NCBI GenBank assembly: GCA_001414345.1 | Contig: LLCB01000107.1 | Coordinates: 62,001 to 126,000, forward strand | DNA from: Hymenoscyphus infarciens | Taxonomy: Eukaryota > Ascomycota > Leotiomycetes > Helotiales > Helotiaceae | Reading direction: 5' to 3' | DNA length: 64,000 nucleotides | Shown: piece by piece, positions 48,399 to 60,295 of the stretch | Position numbering within the stretch: position 1 is the stretch's first letter | Layout of the letters: each line of letters starts with the position of its first letter | Notes under the pieces: generated by a model | What the model was told of the DNA's origin: nothing | The model's input: only the letters and a program-made list of their open reading frames with translations | The model's database searches: none | Position numbers and translations under genes: made by a program

Positions 48399-49578
48399 TC
48401 ATGGAAGGACTATGTATTTCTCCAGGTGCTTGGGTACCGCATCAAGAAGTTTCTTCTCAGTCAGCCATTTTTTCGAAAACAGGCGATCCGCGTATCTGTA
48501 TGCCCCATCACACAAGACTGTCACTACGGTATTTCCTTTTCCCAGCTTCTCAGCGACTTCCTTCGCGGCTGCGACGTTCAGGCATGAACTTGCTCCTAGA
48601 TATAATCCCTCCTCATCCAAACATCTATAGACCATCTCAATACTCTTCTCATCACTAATAGTCATCGAACCATCCAAAAGATCTATGTCGGGCTGAAGAT
48701 TATCCGTAACCCGTCCCTGTCCAATTCCCTCAGTGATACTAGAACCACTTCGCTCAATCAAGTTTCCACCAGAACTGATATAAGAATGCAAAACACTCCC
48801 CGGAGGATCCGCAAGAAAGCATTTCACTTTTCCATCGGAAACCGTCTTCAAATATCTTGTGACACCCGCCAAAGTCCCTCCAGTACCAGTGGCGCAAGTA
48901 AAAGCATCAACCTTCCCTTGGGTTTGCTCCCAAATTTCCGGACCAGTCGTAACGATATGTGCTTTACGATTGGCAATGTTGTCAAACTGATTCGTCCAAA
49001 CAGCATTCTCCAATCTCTCGGCATGGCGTTTAGCTTGGTGATTGTAATTCTCGGGGTTATCGAATGCGACTGCTGGTACTGGATACACCTCTGCGCCAAG
49101 TAGACGCAATAAATCGATTTTCCCTTGCGATTGCGTGTTTGGCATGTATATAACCAGTTTGTATCCCTTTGATCTGCAGACATGTGCCAGTCCAATACCG
49201 GTATTCCCAGCGGTTCCTTCAACGACGGTTCCTCCAGGCTTTAACAGCCCGTTTTCCTCGGCGTCTTTTACGACGTATAGAGCAGCTCGATCCTTGATCG
49301 ATCCACCGGGATTCATGAATTCGGCCTTTCCTAGGACTTCACATCCTGTGGCGTCCGAGATTTTGTTTAATCGAATGAGAGGTGTGTTGCCAATGGCTGG
49401 TGATTATTAGCTTTTGAGCTCTTTGATATGGAAGAGGGGCATTTGGGAGCTTGCCTTCCGTGAGACCCTTTGCGACTCCTTGAGCTTTTGAGATGCCAAT
49501 TGTGTATGCACTTGGGGCCTCAAGCTGGGCTGCCTTCACTGCCGTCGTGGTAAAGCGCCGTATCCCAAGTCTAAACAT
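48399..49578 (-). CDS. Cysteine synthase / PLP-dependent beta-family enzyme, mitochondrial type
   Basis: Makes cysteine from O-acetylserine and sulfide, or a closely related beta-replacement. Minus-strand exons 49578-49455 and 49396-48399, 373 residues. The 58-bp intron has a GC donor (AAG|GCAAGC) and restores the conserved [10 protein letters not shown] when spliced. PLP-binding Lys76 lies in [12 protein letters not shown], the substrate loop is [10 protein letters not shown], and the phosphate-binding glycines are in [11 protein letters not shown]. The N-terminus [12 protein letters not shown] looks like a mitochondrial presequence. The C-terminus lacks the CBS regulatory domain found in cystathionine beta-synthase. 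Closest in layout to fungal cysteine synthase 2. Divergent from the condensin gene. Confidence 0.88.
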
Positions 49579-49888
49579 TTTGAGGGTGCAATTGAGGGAG
49601 TTGTTATAAACTGATTTCTTTGAGGCCGAGGCGGGTTCATAAGCACGTCAACGCCCTTGTACATCCAGGGCAGGTTCCTTATCATGGCTATCCACACGTG
49701 CGTGGGGTCTCCCGGCAACCAAACAACAACAAAAATACACAAACGCGTCAGATTCAATCTGAAGGAAATAAATCAAATCAGCGACTCGAGATTACGACGA
49801 AAAGGACAACAATACTATCCTCGAAAACGAGGCCCCGCGAACCGAGTCTCTCATACTCATCGAATTAAGGACATAACAATCATTCAAG
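49579..49888. promoter_or_regulatory. Divergent promoter between cysteine synthase and condensin genes
   Basis: 310 bases serve as the upstream region of both genes. A CACGTGCG word at about 49695, an E-box-like CACGTG, is notable because CACGTG is the core site of Cbf1-type regulators of sulfur genes. Role inferred only. Confidence 0.45.
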
Positions 49889-52800
49889 ATGCCTGGAAGG
49901 GTATCTTCAAGATCAACCAGGACCTCTGCCGCCGTATCGCGCAAGTCCTCAGTCCTAACTCTGAATTCGCGCGCCTCAACAGCATCCAGAGTCTCAACCC
50001 CCTACGTCGAAATCCCCGAAGAAACAGAAGGCAACGAACTCCGAACCCAAACCTCCACCGTCTTCAAAGACGCCCAACGAACAACAGCCTCCCACCGAAA
50101 ACTCGTAATCAACCTGCGCAAAATCCAAGAAGCATGTATTTACGAACCCACATCCTCCAAAAAAGCCAAGACAGGCGCAGAAGATTTCGACGAGGAGCAG
50201 TTTAATTACGAATTCACGAGATGTGTGTTGCGCGTTATGCCAGTGAAGAAGAGTGAGAGTGTGGGAGAACGAGCAATCCGGTTTATTGGATTGTTTTTGA
50301 AGCATGCTTGTGAAAAGGATAATGAATTGGTACCTGAGGATGCGGATGAGACGGGGGTGATGGCTGAGACGCCTAGTACGAGACTCACTTCTCATTTGAT
50401 GAATACGGTGCTCCCGCTTTTGACGGCGAAGGAGAAATTTGTGAGGTATCGGGCTACGCAGCTTATCAGTCATATTATCAATTCTTTAGAGGCTATTGAT
50501 GATAATCTCTTTCAACTTCTGCGACATGGTTTGCTAAAGAGGATTCATGATAAAGAGGCTATGGTTCGGGTTCAAGCTGTTTTGGGATTGGGACGACTTG
50601 CTGGGAATGAGGCGGAGGGAGAGGCAGAGGATAGCGATGATGATGATTCTGGAGCTGGGTTACTCAACAAGCTTCTGGAAATCCTTCAAAATGACCCCAG
50701 CGCCGATGTTCGACGGTCTTTGTTGGTTAACCTACCTATTCTTCCCAATACTCTACCTTTCTTGCTGGAGCGAGCTCGAGATCAAGATGCTGCGACTCGT
50801 CGAGCACTTTACTCGCGATTACTTCCTTCTCTCGGCGACTTCCGACATTTGTCTTTGTCTATGAGAGAAAAGCTTCTACGATGGGGTCTCCGCGATCGAG
50901 ACGACAACGTCCGAAAGGCGGCTGGCAAACTATTCCGAGAAAGGTGGATTGAAGATTGTGCTGGTACCGCTGAGGTCGATGAGACCGAGGAAGGAAATGC
51001 AGAGCCTAAAGGACCAAGTTTCGATGGTCTGCTCGAGCTTTTAGAGCGTATCGATGTGGTTAACTCGGGTGTCGAAAATGGTGTTGCACTGGAAGCCATG
51101 AAGGGTTTCTGGGAGGGTCGTCCAGATTACCGGGATGCTGTCAATCTCGATGACTACTTCTGGGATACTTTGAGTGCCGAGTCTGTTTTCATGGCCCGAA
51201 GCTTTAATGACTTTTGCTTGAACGAGGGTAACGGAAAGTTCGAGTCTTTGATTGAAGAGAAGATGCCAGAAGTCACCAAACTCGCATTCTACCTCCACCG
51301 TTACATTACTGTTCTTGTTGAAGCCGTAAAGCGAGTGAACGAACAAGAACCAACCGAGGACGAAGAAGAAGAAGATACCGTGGAGCAAGAGTTCATCGTG
51401 GAACAAATGCTTCAAATCGCCCAAACAGTAGACTACTCAGACGAAGTCGGCCGTCGAAAGATGTTTGCACTCCTCCGACAATCGCTTTCTATTCCCGACC
51501 TCCCAGAAGAAGTCACAAAACTTACTGTTGAAGCTCTCCGAGGTATCTGTGCAGGAGACGCAGCCGGAGAAAAGGAATTCATCAGCGTAGTCCTCGAAGC
51601 CGTTCGCGATGTCCATGACACAATCATGGACGAAGACCTCCCAGACCCGTCCGAAGTAGACGCAGAAGAGTCCTTCCATTCCGCCAAATCAGTAGTCAGC
51701 GACGAGGGCTCTCCCGGAGCCACAAGCAAAAATAGCAAAAAGCCCGAATTAACAGAAGAAGAGGCACGAGATCGAGCGATCCGGGAAATCATGGTTAATA
51801 TGAAATGTCTTCATATCGTGCAATGCATGCTCCAAAATGTCGAGGGGAATCTCCAACATAACGTCGACCTTGTCGCTTGCTTGAATAATCTCATCGTACC
51901 AGCGGTACGAAGTCACGAAGTCCCTGTTCGGGAAAGAGGACTTCTATGTTTGGGACTTTGCGCTTTACTCGACAAGTCGCTGGCCGAGGAGAACTTGACG
52001 CTGTTCATGCATTTCTACACCAAGGGTCATTCAACCCTCCAGATCACGGCACTCCAGATCTTGACGGATATCCTCAATACACACGGTGCTCACCTCCTGG
52101 AATCCAACCCCACGCTTCTAAAAATCTACCTCAAAGCACTCAAGTCGAACTCCAAAGGACCAGAAGTCCAAGCAGCAGCCACCGTCTCCGTCGCAAAACT
52201 CATGCTAGGACGTGTCATCTCCGACTCCTCCCTCGCAATAGATGAACTTCTCAAAACTCTTGTGGTTTTGTACTTCGATCCCTCGTCAGCATCAAATCAA
52301 GGAGTTCGACAAGCCTTATCCTATTTCCTGCCTGTGTATAGTTTCTCCCGGAAGGAGAACCAGGAGAAGATGCAGAAGGTTGCGCTGGATGCTATGCATA
52401 AACTCTTTGAGATTCGGGAGACGATGGATGATGAGGGGGATGCGGAGGGGGAGATGATTAGTTTGAGTACTATCGGTGCACATTTGGTGGACTGGACGGA
52501 TCCTAGGAAGTGTTATGTTCCTGGGAATCAACTTACTCTTGGCGATGAGGGCGCGAAGAAGGCGGTTAATGGAGACGTGCATTTGGGGTTTGCGAGGGAT
52601 TTGATTGCGAGACTTGGTTCTGGTATTTCGCGTAAGTTTCCCTCGCCCTTCCCCCCTTTCACTTTTGTACAATACTAACAAAAATACAGGCGACGAAAAG
52701 AAATCCCTAGCCCCCTTGCTAGCTAAACTCTACATCTCCCCCGCCTCAACGGAATCTTTGATCCGTGAAGTCTACGAAGAAATCTCCGTCGCGATCGACG

Positions 52801-53180
52801 AGAAGCTCATCCCCGACGCCACAGGCCGAAACGCCCTTTTCAAAATCCATGTCAGTCTCGGAAAAATTGTCAATAACTTGACTGAGAGAGAGAAGTCAGC
52901 TCCTAAGAGCAGGAAGAGTAGTGTCGCTCCTAGTATGGCTGGGGATGCTAGTGTTGTCGGGGATGATAATACTGTCCTGGTTGATAGGACTGTTGTTGAG
53001 GATAGGACGGAGGCGGGAGAGGGGGATAAGACAGAATTGGTCAAGGTTGAGGAGGAAGAGGATGATGATACTGCTACTGTCGTTGCGGAGGGGGATGTTG
53101 GGGAGAAGAGTACGAGGGATAGTTTGGTGGAGAGTCTTTTGAGTGATGATGATGATGATGATGTTGAGATGACTGGTTAA
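49889..53180 (+). CDS. Condensin subunit CAP-G / Ycg1 (Cnd3)
   Basis: HEAT-repeat subunit of the condensin complex, which compacts mitotic chromosomes together with Smc2, Smc4, the kleisin Brn1 and the second HEAT subunit Ycs4. Exons 49889-52631 and 52690-53180, 1077 residues. After a Ser-rich N-terminus, HEAT-type helices start at about residue 100. Clear units include ERAIRFIGLFLKHACEKDNE, EKFVRYRATQLISHIINS, DKEAMVRVQAVLGLGRLAG and DPSADVRRSLLVNLPILP. The Cnd3 C-terminal region follows (QCMLQNVEGNLQHNVDLVA, VPVRERGLLCLGLCALLD). The last ~150 residues are acidic and probably disordered. The gene is intact. Confidence 0.92.
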
Positions 53181-55201
53181 TCGTGATTGTATACTTTTGT
53201 TTATGAATAATGAAGTTGGGAATTGCGGGTTGGTTTGGAGGGGGGGGCGTTTTGGGGGGTACTTGAGTTTCTACTGTTGATATCTCTAATGATTATTCTG
53301 TTGGCACTGAGTGCGGAACTTGGGTAGTCTACTTGTTCTTGGCTTTGGTTTGGATTGCCTGGACTTGCTATGCTGAAAGAACCACCTCAGCCACGCCATG
53401 TTATATTACCAGGTATTAGTCTGCGTAATACACAAGGTAACACACAAGGTAACCGTTGCGCCAGAGGTCACCCAAAATGATTACCGAGCGGAGCATTGTC
53501 AGACAGTCACGTGCACGACATCACAGCCACGGCCCGGGCCACATTCACCCAACTCACGTGACAGCCCCTTCTGACCCTTAATGTTGTCCGCCGAATTTTA
53601 AGGTAATAACATCGCTGGTTTTTCGTCAGTAGAGGTTATGCAGGTAATTCGTTCACCTTTGCGATTTTAGTTTCTTTAATAGAGATCAGCTTAGGCTGGT
53701 GGGTGGCTGGGTGTGATTGTTGATATTTTGAATAATCCTCTCTTTATGATGATTCCCTGCTTTGTTTTGCTTTCCTACACAGAATGCCTAAGTATACTTT
53801 AATTGGAACAAGACTCTGAAATACTGAAATAGCGCACTAATTTAAGCTAGGAGTAGTAGAGCAATTCTAATTAAATTCTCACGCTTGTGAGATGCGGGAA
53901 CTCGTGATAAGGAGTATGTCACTTTAATCAACTCTAGGCGAGCGAAACCGAGTCTTAGACAGTCTATATTTCTTAGCTTTGAATCCCTACGAGGTTACTA
54001 GCTAGGAGTAATTTTGTTTTTCCGAGGAAAGTGCGACTAGCTCGTACCCTGGTAACTGGCGACTCAAGGAAGGAGAGTCTACCAATGGCTGGTTTCCTCT
54101 TAAAACATAGAATAGTTTTCTCCACCTAGGCATTCGGGTGGTTGTTTTTCTAGGTGTGTCAAAAGGTCAAGAAGATGAAGTAGGGAAGGAGGGGTCCTTT
54201 TAATTTCATATCTCCAAGTTGACTTGGAGACTATAACGAACTAGGGGTTGAAGAGGAGAGGAAGAAGTAGATTTAGGGAAACCAAAAGAAGGTCCAGCGG
54301 GACTAGTTATGAAACAAAGAGTGTATAGGTTTGAAATAGTCAACTGGAGTATGAGAACAGGGTGCGAAAATGAAGGAAGCTATAGCTCTGGAGTAAATAT
54401 CTATAGATATTCATTGACTACCTGGGAATAGTAGTTATTATCATTCCCGGGCAACCCAGAAGCAATCCACATTTCAGGAGGAATTAATTGCAACTTTTTC
54501 AGGGCTACCCGGGTATAGCAGTAGTTACAGTGCGTAGGTAACCTACAAATTGTCCTTCAAAATTTCGAGGTCTGTTGGTAGGTCACCAACCGATAGCAGT
54601 GTTTCGAAAGTTTAAAGGCCATTGCATACTGGGCTGCTTTTCTTGAGGTTACTTGTCAGCTCTTTCCAATAGCTATTAGTGGGTTACCCATGGATAGAAG
54701 CTCTTGCTATATGTTGGTGGCCAACAATTGTGCCTTCGACATTTGTGGTCTATTGGTAGGTCACCTACCAACAGTGGGTTTTTTTGGGATTGAGTGCCGA
54801 TTGCGTAAATATCATTTAGTTTACCTGGGAGTCGAATTTCTCCCTGTTTCCACTTGTTTGGAAGACTTAACGATTAGAACTTGTTTTGGAAAAAAGGAAT
54901 TCACAGCTATTCGTAGAATATATACTTTATCTACAGGTAACCTATAAGTAGTATTTAGTTCGCAAATCTTTGGAGCTTATTGGTAAATGACATATGTCAA
55001 TTCGTTTCATAAGCAACTTAGACATAGACTCGAACTATGATGATTGTCATAAGTAACGTGGTAGACAGAAGAACTTGAAGTGGCTATGAATTTTCATCCA
55101 TTCCATTATTTTAGGCTGGTAGTTTAAAGTTAACATCTCATTCAAAATTCTCATAAACAATCAGGCCTTCAGCAGAATAAGCAGAACTAGCGCGCCATAA
55201 T
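53181..55201. other. Gene-free region of 2 kb
   Basis: 3' flank of the condensin gene, then sequence with no supported reading frame. CACGTG words occur near 53510 and 53557. The stretch 54400-55000 contains the palindrome array listed next, and short open frames there (54690-54947) look like chance. Confidence 0.5.
54536..54951. repeat. Array of 25-bp palindromes with GGTNACC cores
   Basis: Clear members lie at 54572-54596, 54673-54697, 54750-54774 and 54927-54951, with a partial one centred on 54537-54543. The best forms start CTATTGGTAGGT or CTGTTGGTAGGT and end with the near complement. The centre is GGTCACC, GGTTACC or GGTAACC. Spacing is uneven, about 30 to 180 bases. Weaker relatives with CCCGGG-like centres occur at 54420-54530. 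The same motif appears at 4774-4798 and 4833-4857. Confidence 0.7.
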
Positions 55202-56447
55202 TCAAATTTGGCCGTTCTTAACAGCTCTTTCAAACCAACCCCGCACAGTCTGCAATTGCAAATCCTTCCCACTCTTCCCACAAGCTCTCGCACCAGCTAT
55301 CTTGAGACTCGCAGCTGTATTTCCCTCTGTCGGCTCTCCAAAGTATATCCCGCCGGTAGTTTGAGTTAAACCAAACATGAGTTTGACATCAATAAGTTGA
55401 GGAATCCCATGGGTATCAAAAGCTTCCCAAGATGGGAGGAGCGGTACGAAACGTGCTTTCCTTCCACTCACTACTTTATATTAGCCTCATTTTCTCTTTT
55501 ACGGTGCACCATCAACAAAAACATAAAGTAGAAACTTACCGAGTTCAAACTCAGCAGTCATTTCATCAAAGGTCTTGATATCAGACAGTCCATGAATATT
55601 CCTCCCCTTCCATCTTGTGGGATCTAAGAATATACCATGCACGATGTCCCCGAAGTCATCGGTGATACTTAGCCATGGGACATCATTTTTGCCACCCCAG
55701 TAGGGGACATTGAATGTGAGAAGCCCTTCTTTATCCTGCACGTGAGGGAAGCCACCGAAGATCGGTGCTACGGCTTTTTCGAGGAAATTCTCTAGGAACC
55801 AGCCTGCACAAATGGGAGTGATGGTTTTGAATTTGCCGAGGGATTCGGCATATTTTTGGACTTTGTTTTTCACTGGAAGGGGGTTAGCAGGATCGCGGGA
55901 AAAGGGGGAGTGTCATGCTCATGCTTCAGGTACAATAGGATGGGAACTAGACTGTGATTTGGAAGGGGGGGGGGGGGGGGGGAATTACTGTTCATGGCTT
56001 TCATGTTTACTTTTCCATCTGTGAGTTCGGAGCAAGAGGGTCCAGAACTGAAGACTAGATGTTGGACTCCCGCTGTCACAGCACTATCAATGATAGATTT
56101 TCCGAGATCAAATTCAGAGGGGGTCTTGTCATCTGCTAATACCTTTCCAGAGCTCTCTTGTCAGCCCCCAACCCGACCGGTCGGTTTCAACTTACAAAAT
56201 CATCCGAGTTCATATTAACAAAAATTCCATAACTCCCACGAAAAGCCAGAATCATACTCTCACTATTCCACCCATCTGCTTGCACAATCTCTGCTCCGAG
56301 ATTTTGGAGTTGTCGACTTTTTTCTGATCGAGGGTTTCGTGTTATGGCGTGCACGGAGAATTCGTTGTAGTTTTTGAGGAGGGAACGAGCGACGGAACCC
56401 CCTTGGTTGCCGGTTGCGCCGTAAACGGAAATGACCTTTCTACTCAT
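55202..56447 (-). CDS. NmrA-like NAD(P)-binding protein
   Basis: Atypical short-chain dehydrogenase fold; family members act as redox sensors/regulators (NmrA) or isoflavone-reductase-like enzymes. Four minus-strand exons: 56447-56196, 56142-55989, 55872-55540 and 55473-55202, 336 residues. The dinucleotide-binding motif is VYGATGNQGGSVA at the N-terminus, followed by the HAITRNP region that selects NADP. Later AGVQHLVFSSGPS, ICAGWFLENF and the NVPYWGGKNDVPWLSITDDFG region match the NmrA core. The acceptor of the last exon is ambiguous by 3 bases (55473 or 55470). Intron 2 carries an 18-base poly-C on the coding strand. Next to P450 and methyltransferase genes, so possibly part of the same cluster. 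Confidence 0.85.
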
Positions 56448-57781
56448 TTTGAGGCTGGTTTAGGATTGTAATGTCCGGATATCTGGGAAACAGAAAATTG
56501 AGAAGTGAAGTGAATGATACTTTTCGCTTAAGTTGGGCGGGCGGAAAAGGGGTGGGTGATGGGGAAGTGGGGCAGTGGGGAAGTGGGAGTGTTTTTGGTT
56601 AATTCTTTTCTCCAGGCAGCTTCGGGTGCCCTCGATAAAACTCTCACATCTTTCACGGATCTGAGAGGGACGAAAATCCCATTCTCGCTTTGCATTTGGT
56701 GGTGTGACAGGTTTTAGTGATCGACTGTCTGGTGTAAGCTGGATTTCGTATAACAAAACGCCATCGAAGCCTCTTCACCGTCTCAATTGACCCCCCGTCT
56801 ATACTCCGCTTCGTACTTCCGAGGTTAGACATGGTAGTATTGGGACCCGTCATACCACAATCATCTCTCACATAATTGATTGTACGCCAATCATGATGCC
56901 AAGATATTCTGTAAGAGAGCAAATGCATAGTCCCATGAAACATATGTACGACATCAAATCTAGTATCTAAGATCATGAAGTAATGTCACGAGATTTAAGG
57001 AGGTCGTGTATTGCACATTTACGAGTTGCACAGTCCAGGAGCGGGCCGCTGTGTTACTGAAGGTTGGATTGGTGCGATATCGACACAGACCAAGTACCCT
57101 CGTAAAAGGATACACCCGCTGCCTGTCAATTTTTTACTGATCTTATGGAAACAGCCGAACACGGCTCAGGTACATTGTAAGCATGTGTGCAACGTGCGTA
57201 GATAGCACCTCGAGGGTATCGAGGCAAGAATCTGAGATCGATGGATTAAATGAGGTGAAGAAACGTGGTGGGGTTCATGGAACACGTGGTACCGGAATGT
57301 AAGGGTTTTATGGAAAGTTGCAGGTTGTTATTTTCGTGAACCAAGAAGTGGGTTGATCTGGGACTGTTGAGATCTTGTGAGAATGGGAGGGTATGGTGTA
57401 TTATTGTCTTGGAGCTGGTGGGAGGAGAGGAGAGGGAATGTGGAATGCGGTGATGGACTCGGAGAGTGGAACACAGAATATCTAATGATGACTCAATGAG
57501 TTTTGGATCTTGAAGGCCAAGGTTTGGAAGAATTTATGAGATGATCTTGAGAATGGTTGTCGTGATGACTTTATTTTCATCATCTGCAATCGCAATCCCT
57601 CAATACAGGCTTTTCATCAGTGCTAGCGATTAGAAGTAGTCTTCTCAACTCGATTATGAATGCATAACATTAACTTTTATTCAAGAGTCTAATAAAGTAG
57701 CGAAAGGTATTTTCAAGTCGACGAAGAAATCTTTCCCCTCCCCCTTCTCGGGACACAGACCATAAATTCAATAAAGACCCC
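56448..57781. other. Intergenic region, no supported gene
   Basis: 1.3 kb containing the upstream region of the NmrA gene and the 3' flank of the P450 gene, both on the minus strand. Open frames of up to 107 codons (56653-56976 minus) show no domain. Nothing else seen. Confidence 0.4.
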
Positions 57782-59443
57782 TCAATCAAATGCCCTGTCA
57801 GTAATTCTAATCCACAAACTATGCGGTTCCCAAATCCCCATCTCCTTCAAATTCATAGGATTCTTATTTCCAGGCATAGGCTCAATATCGAAATCCCAGA
57901 TCATCCTCGTCAGAATAAGCGTGATATGGGCGAGTGCAAAACTATTCAATTTACGTCAACACCCCCCCATATATATGGAGCTTGTGGGAAGAGGGAAGGA
58001 GGACTTACTGAAGACCAATGCAATTTCTCTTCCCAAGTGAGAAAGGAAAGAAAACAGCACGATTGTCACTTTCAAACCGTGGATCTCCCAGCCAACGTTC
58101 CGGGTGAAAAGTTCTCGGCTCGAAGAAATTCGTTGGCGAGAGACAGGCTGACATTTGGGACGCTGACACCCATGTCTGTTCACGCATTAGTATCCAAAGT
58201 AAGAGGGGGTGCTGGGAAGGAAACACTAACCCCACCAGGAACAAACTGCCCATCAATAAACCGTCCCCCTTTCGGAACAATCCTCGGCAATCCAACAGGA
58301 ACAGCAGGATGTATTCTCATTGTCTCATCAATAACCGCCCTTAAATACACCAATTTCTTGCTCTCCGCAATATTGATCTCATTCTCCCCCGTGAAAGCAC
58401 TCCTCACTTCCTCGGCCAACTTCTCCATCACCCCAGGGGTATGAGTAGAATAATAAAGCACCGCAGCGATGGTACTAGCCGTCGTCTCGCCACCCGCAGC
58501 AATCAAAACATTGAAACTATCAAATAGTTCCTCTCGATCCATTCCCTTCTCATAAAAGGTAAGCCAGTCCTTTCTCGTCGAATTAGGATTCTCAAGTCGT
58601 TTCGTAAGAGTCTTCTTCGTCCAATCGAGATGTCTTTCAAACTTTCCCTCCAACCATTCGGGGATAAAGAACCTCTCAAGAATCTTATGATAAGGTTTCA
58701 GACGATGGGCCGCTTGAACGAAAGTAGCATGAGTGATAACCCCAAAGATATTCGTGACCCAAGGATGTTCCTCCCCCTTCTCCACACAGCCAAATGCTTC
58801 CCCAAAAGAAAGCGCAGAGAGGAGATCAAAAACAATATAAGTAGCCCAAGCATCAATATCCACGACCCCATCCTTGCTAGGGAAATTCCCCTTCCCACTC
58901 CTATCATGAAGCGCACGAATCAACCCATCAACCTGTTGTTTAATCGTAGGTTCCACCTCTCTCACACAACTCTCCGAAAAGGCAGGAGCAATGATCTTCC
59001 GAAGTCGTCCATGGGTTTTTGACTGGGCGAAAAAGACATTCTTCGCTTCATGTGTACCTTGAATGTATGCAACAGGATTCTTCTCATAAACATGATCAGT
59101 TCGCGAGCGTCCCCCGTATATTTCGTTGAAAGCTGTGAGGGTGTTGTAAGAGAGTTCTCGTGGGCCGGTACGGACTACTGAGCCGTATTTTTCATGTAGG
59201 TCGAGGGTTTTGCGGCAGTATTCGCCGGTTATGAGGAGGTATGATGTGTAGAGCTCTGAGAGAGCTGAGAGTTTGTTGCCTGGCATGTTGCGGAGGGGGT
59301 GGAGGTAGATGTTGTAGATAAAGATGAGAATATGGATTCCCATCCACTGAAATTGACGTTAGGAAGCTAGCTTGCCTGAGTTTAGAAGGGAAACTGTTAC
59401 TTACTGCGCCAACAATGGCTCCTAACCACATTAATGGACCCAT
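57782..59443 (-). CDS. Cytochrome P450 monooxygenase
   Basis: Membrane-anchored haem-thiolate oxygenase. Four minus-strand exons: 59443-59405, 59346-58231, 58175-58009 and 57941-57782, phase-consistent, 493 residues. The N-terminal anchor LMWLGAIVGAWMGIHILI is followed by the hinge YLHPLRNMPGNKL. The oxygen-binding I-helix is AAGGETTAST, the K-helix ExxR is in DETMRIHP, PERW is the usual PxRx motif, and the haem ligand is Cys437 in FSLGKRNCIG. All essential residues are present. The start is taken at the ATG that gives a normal anchor; a frame open further upstream to about 59551 lacks an ATG, so an extra 5' exon is possible. It lies between NmrA and methyltransferase genes in a probable biosynthetic cluster. 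Confidence 0.9.
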
Positions 59444-60295
59444 GATGTCAACGACTATTTCGTAGAAAGGCAGAAAAAATAACAAAACCAGTGCTAGGAT
59501 TCCAACGGAATTTTGGTACAGAATGTCAATCTTAACTGAGACCAAATCCAAGCAAAAGGAAGTAAGAACACACCGAAGCCCAAACCGAAAAGAAGCGTCT
59601 TCTAAACTAAAGTTCTTTGAGATTTAGAATCCCGAGGAATTGTAGAACTGTGAAAAAAACAGCCGAAGTCCCTTTTCGTGGTTCAGCCTCTTCCGAGGAC
59701 ACCTCGGTGGCGCCATTGAGATAATCACAATTTCAATCCCATAGAAAGTGGCTGTAAGAGTGGGCGTAGGACAAAAATCAAAGGGCCTAGGCAATATTGT
59801 GTGTAATGTCGATCAAGATCTCTCAGCGGCTGGTGCAACTTGTACCACCCATGATGGGCCGCCGCCAAAAAGAGGATAATTTGAAATTCCAACATTACAC
59901 AGTTGAGAAAGATATGGAGTCTTGATAATTCGGCTTGAAATCTGAAGCTAAGGCATCTACGGCATATCACCAAGAGAGCAAGACAGCGCGAAGTTTGTGA
60001 CTCTGGGCTCGAAGCGGAATTTCATAATGGAGGAGATACAACGATGGTGATGATGCTTGATCACAGACAAAGAAGCGAATATTGAAATGCAAAATCACAG
60101 TTGATAGCTCGAGTATTCAGAAGACGCAATGAACAAATTTTCAATTTCCAAAAGACAGCTTGACATAAGATCCGCCCCTCATCTGCTCACACCCTGCATT
60201 TTCGCTTTGGTCCTAACCATCCAAAGGCTTCCTCCCAACAACAGCATAACTAAACCCCATCAAATCAGTAAGTCCCTTTTAATCGCCAACAATAC
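59444..60295. other. Intergenic region between P450 and methyltransferase genes
   Basis: Upstream DNA of the P450 gene and 3' flank of the methyltransferase gene. A small ATG frame at about 59715 minus (MAPPRCPRKR) could be a 5' exon of the P450 gene but could not be joined convincingly. Confidence 0.4.

Noticed and set aside
52605..52680. Continuation of the first condensin frame past 52631 as a true C-terminus
   Set aside because: A standard GTAAGT donor and CAG acceptor join it to a frame that continues the condensin-like sequence for 164 more codons.
59444..59551. Upstream extension of the P450 frame as coding
   Set aside because: The frame there lacks an ATG, and the ATG at 59443 gives a normal membrane anchor; an additional 5' exon is possible but unproven.
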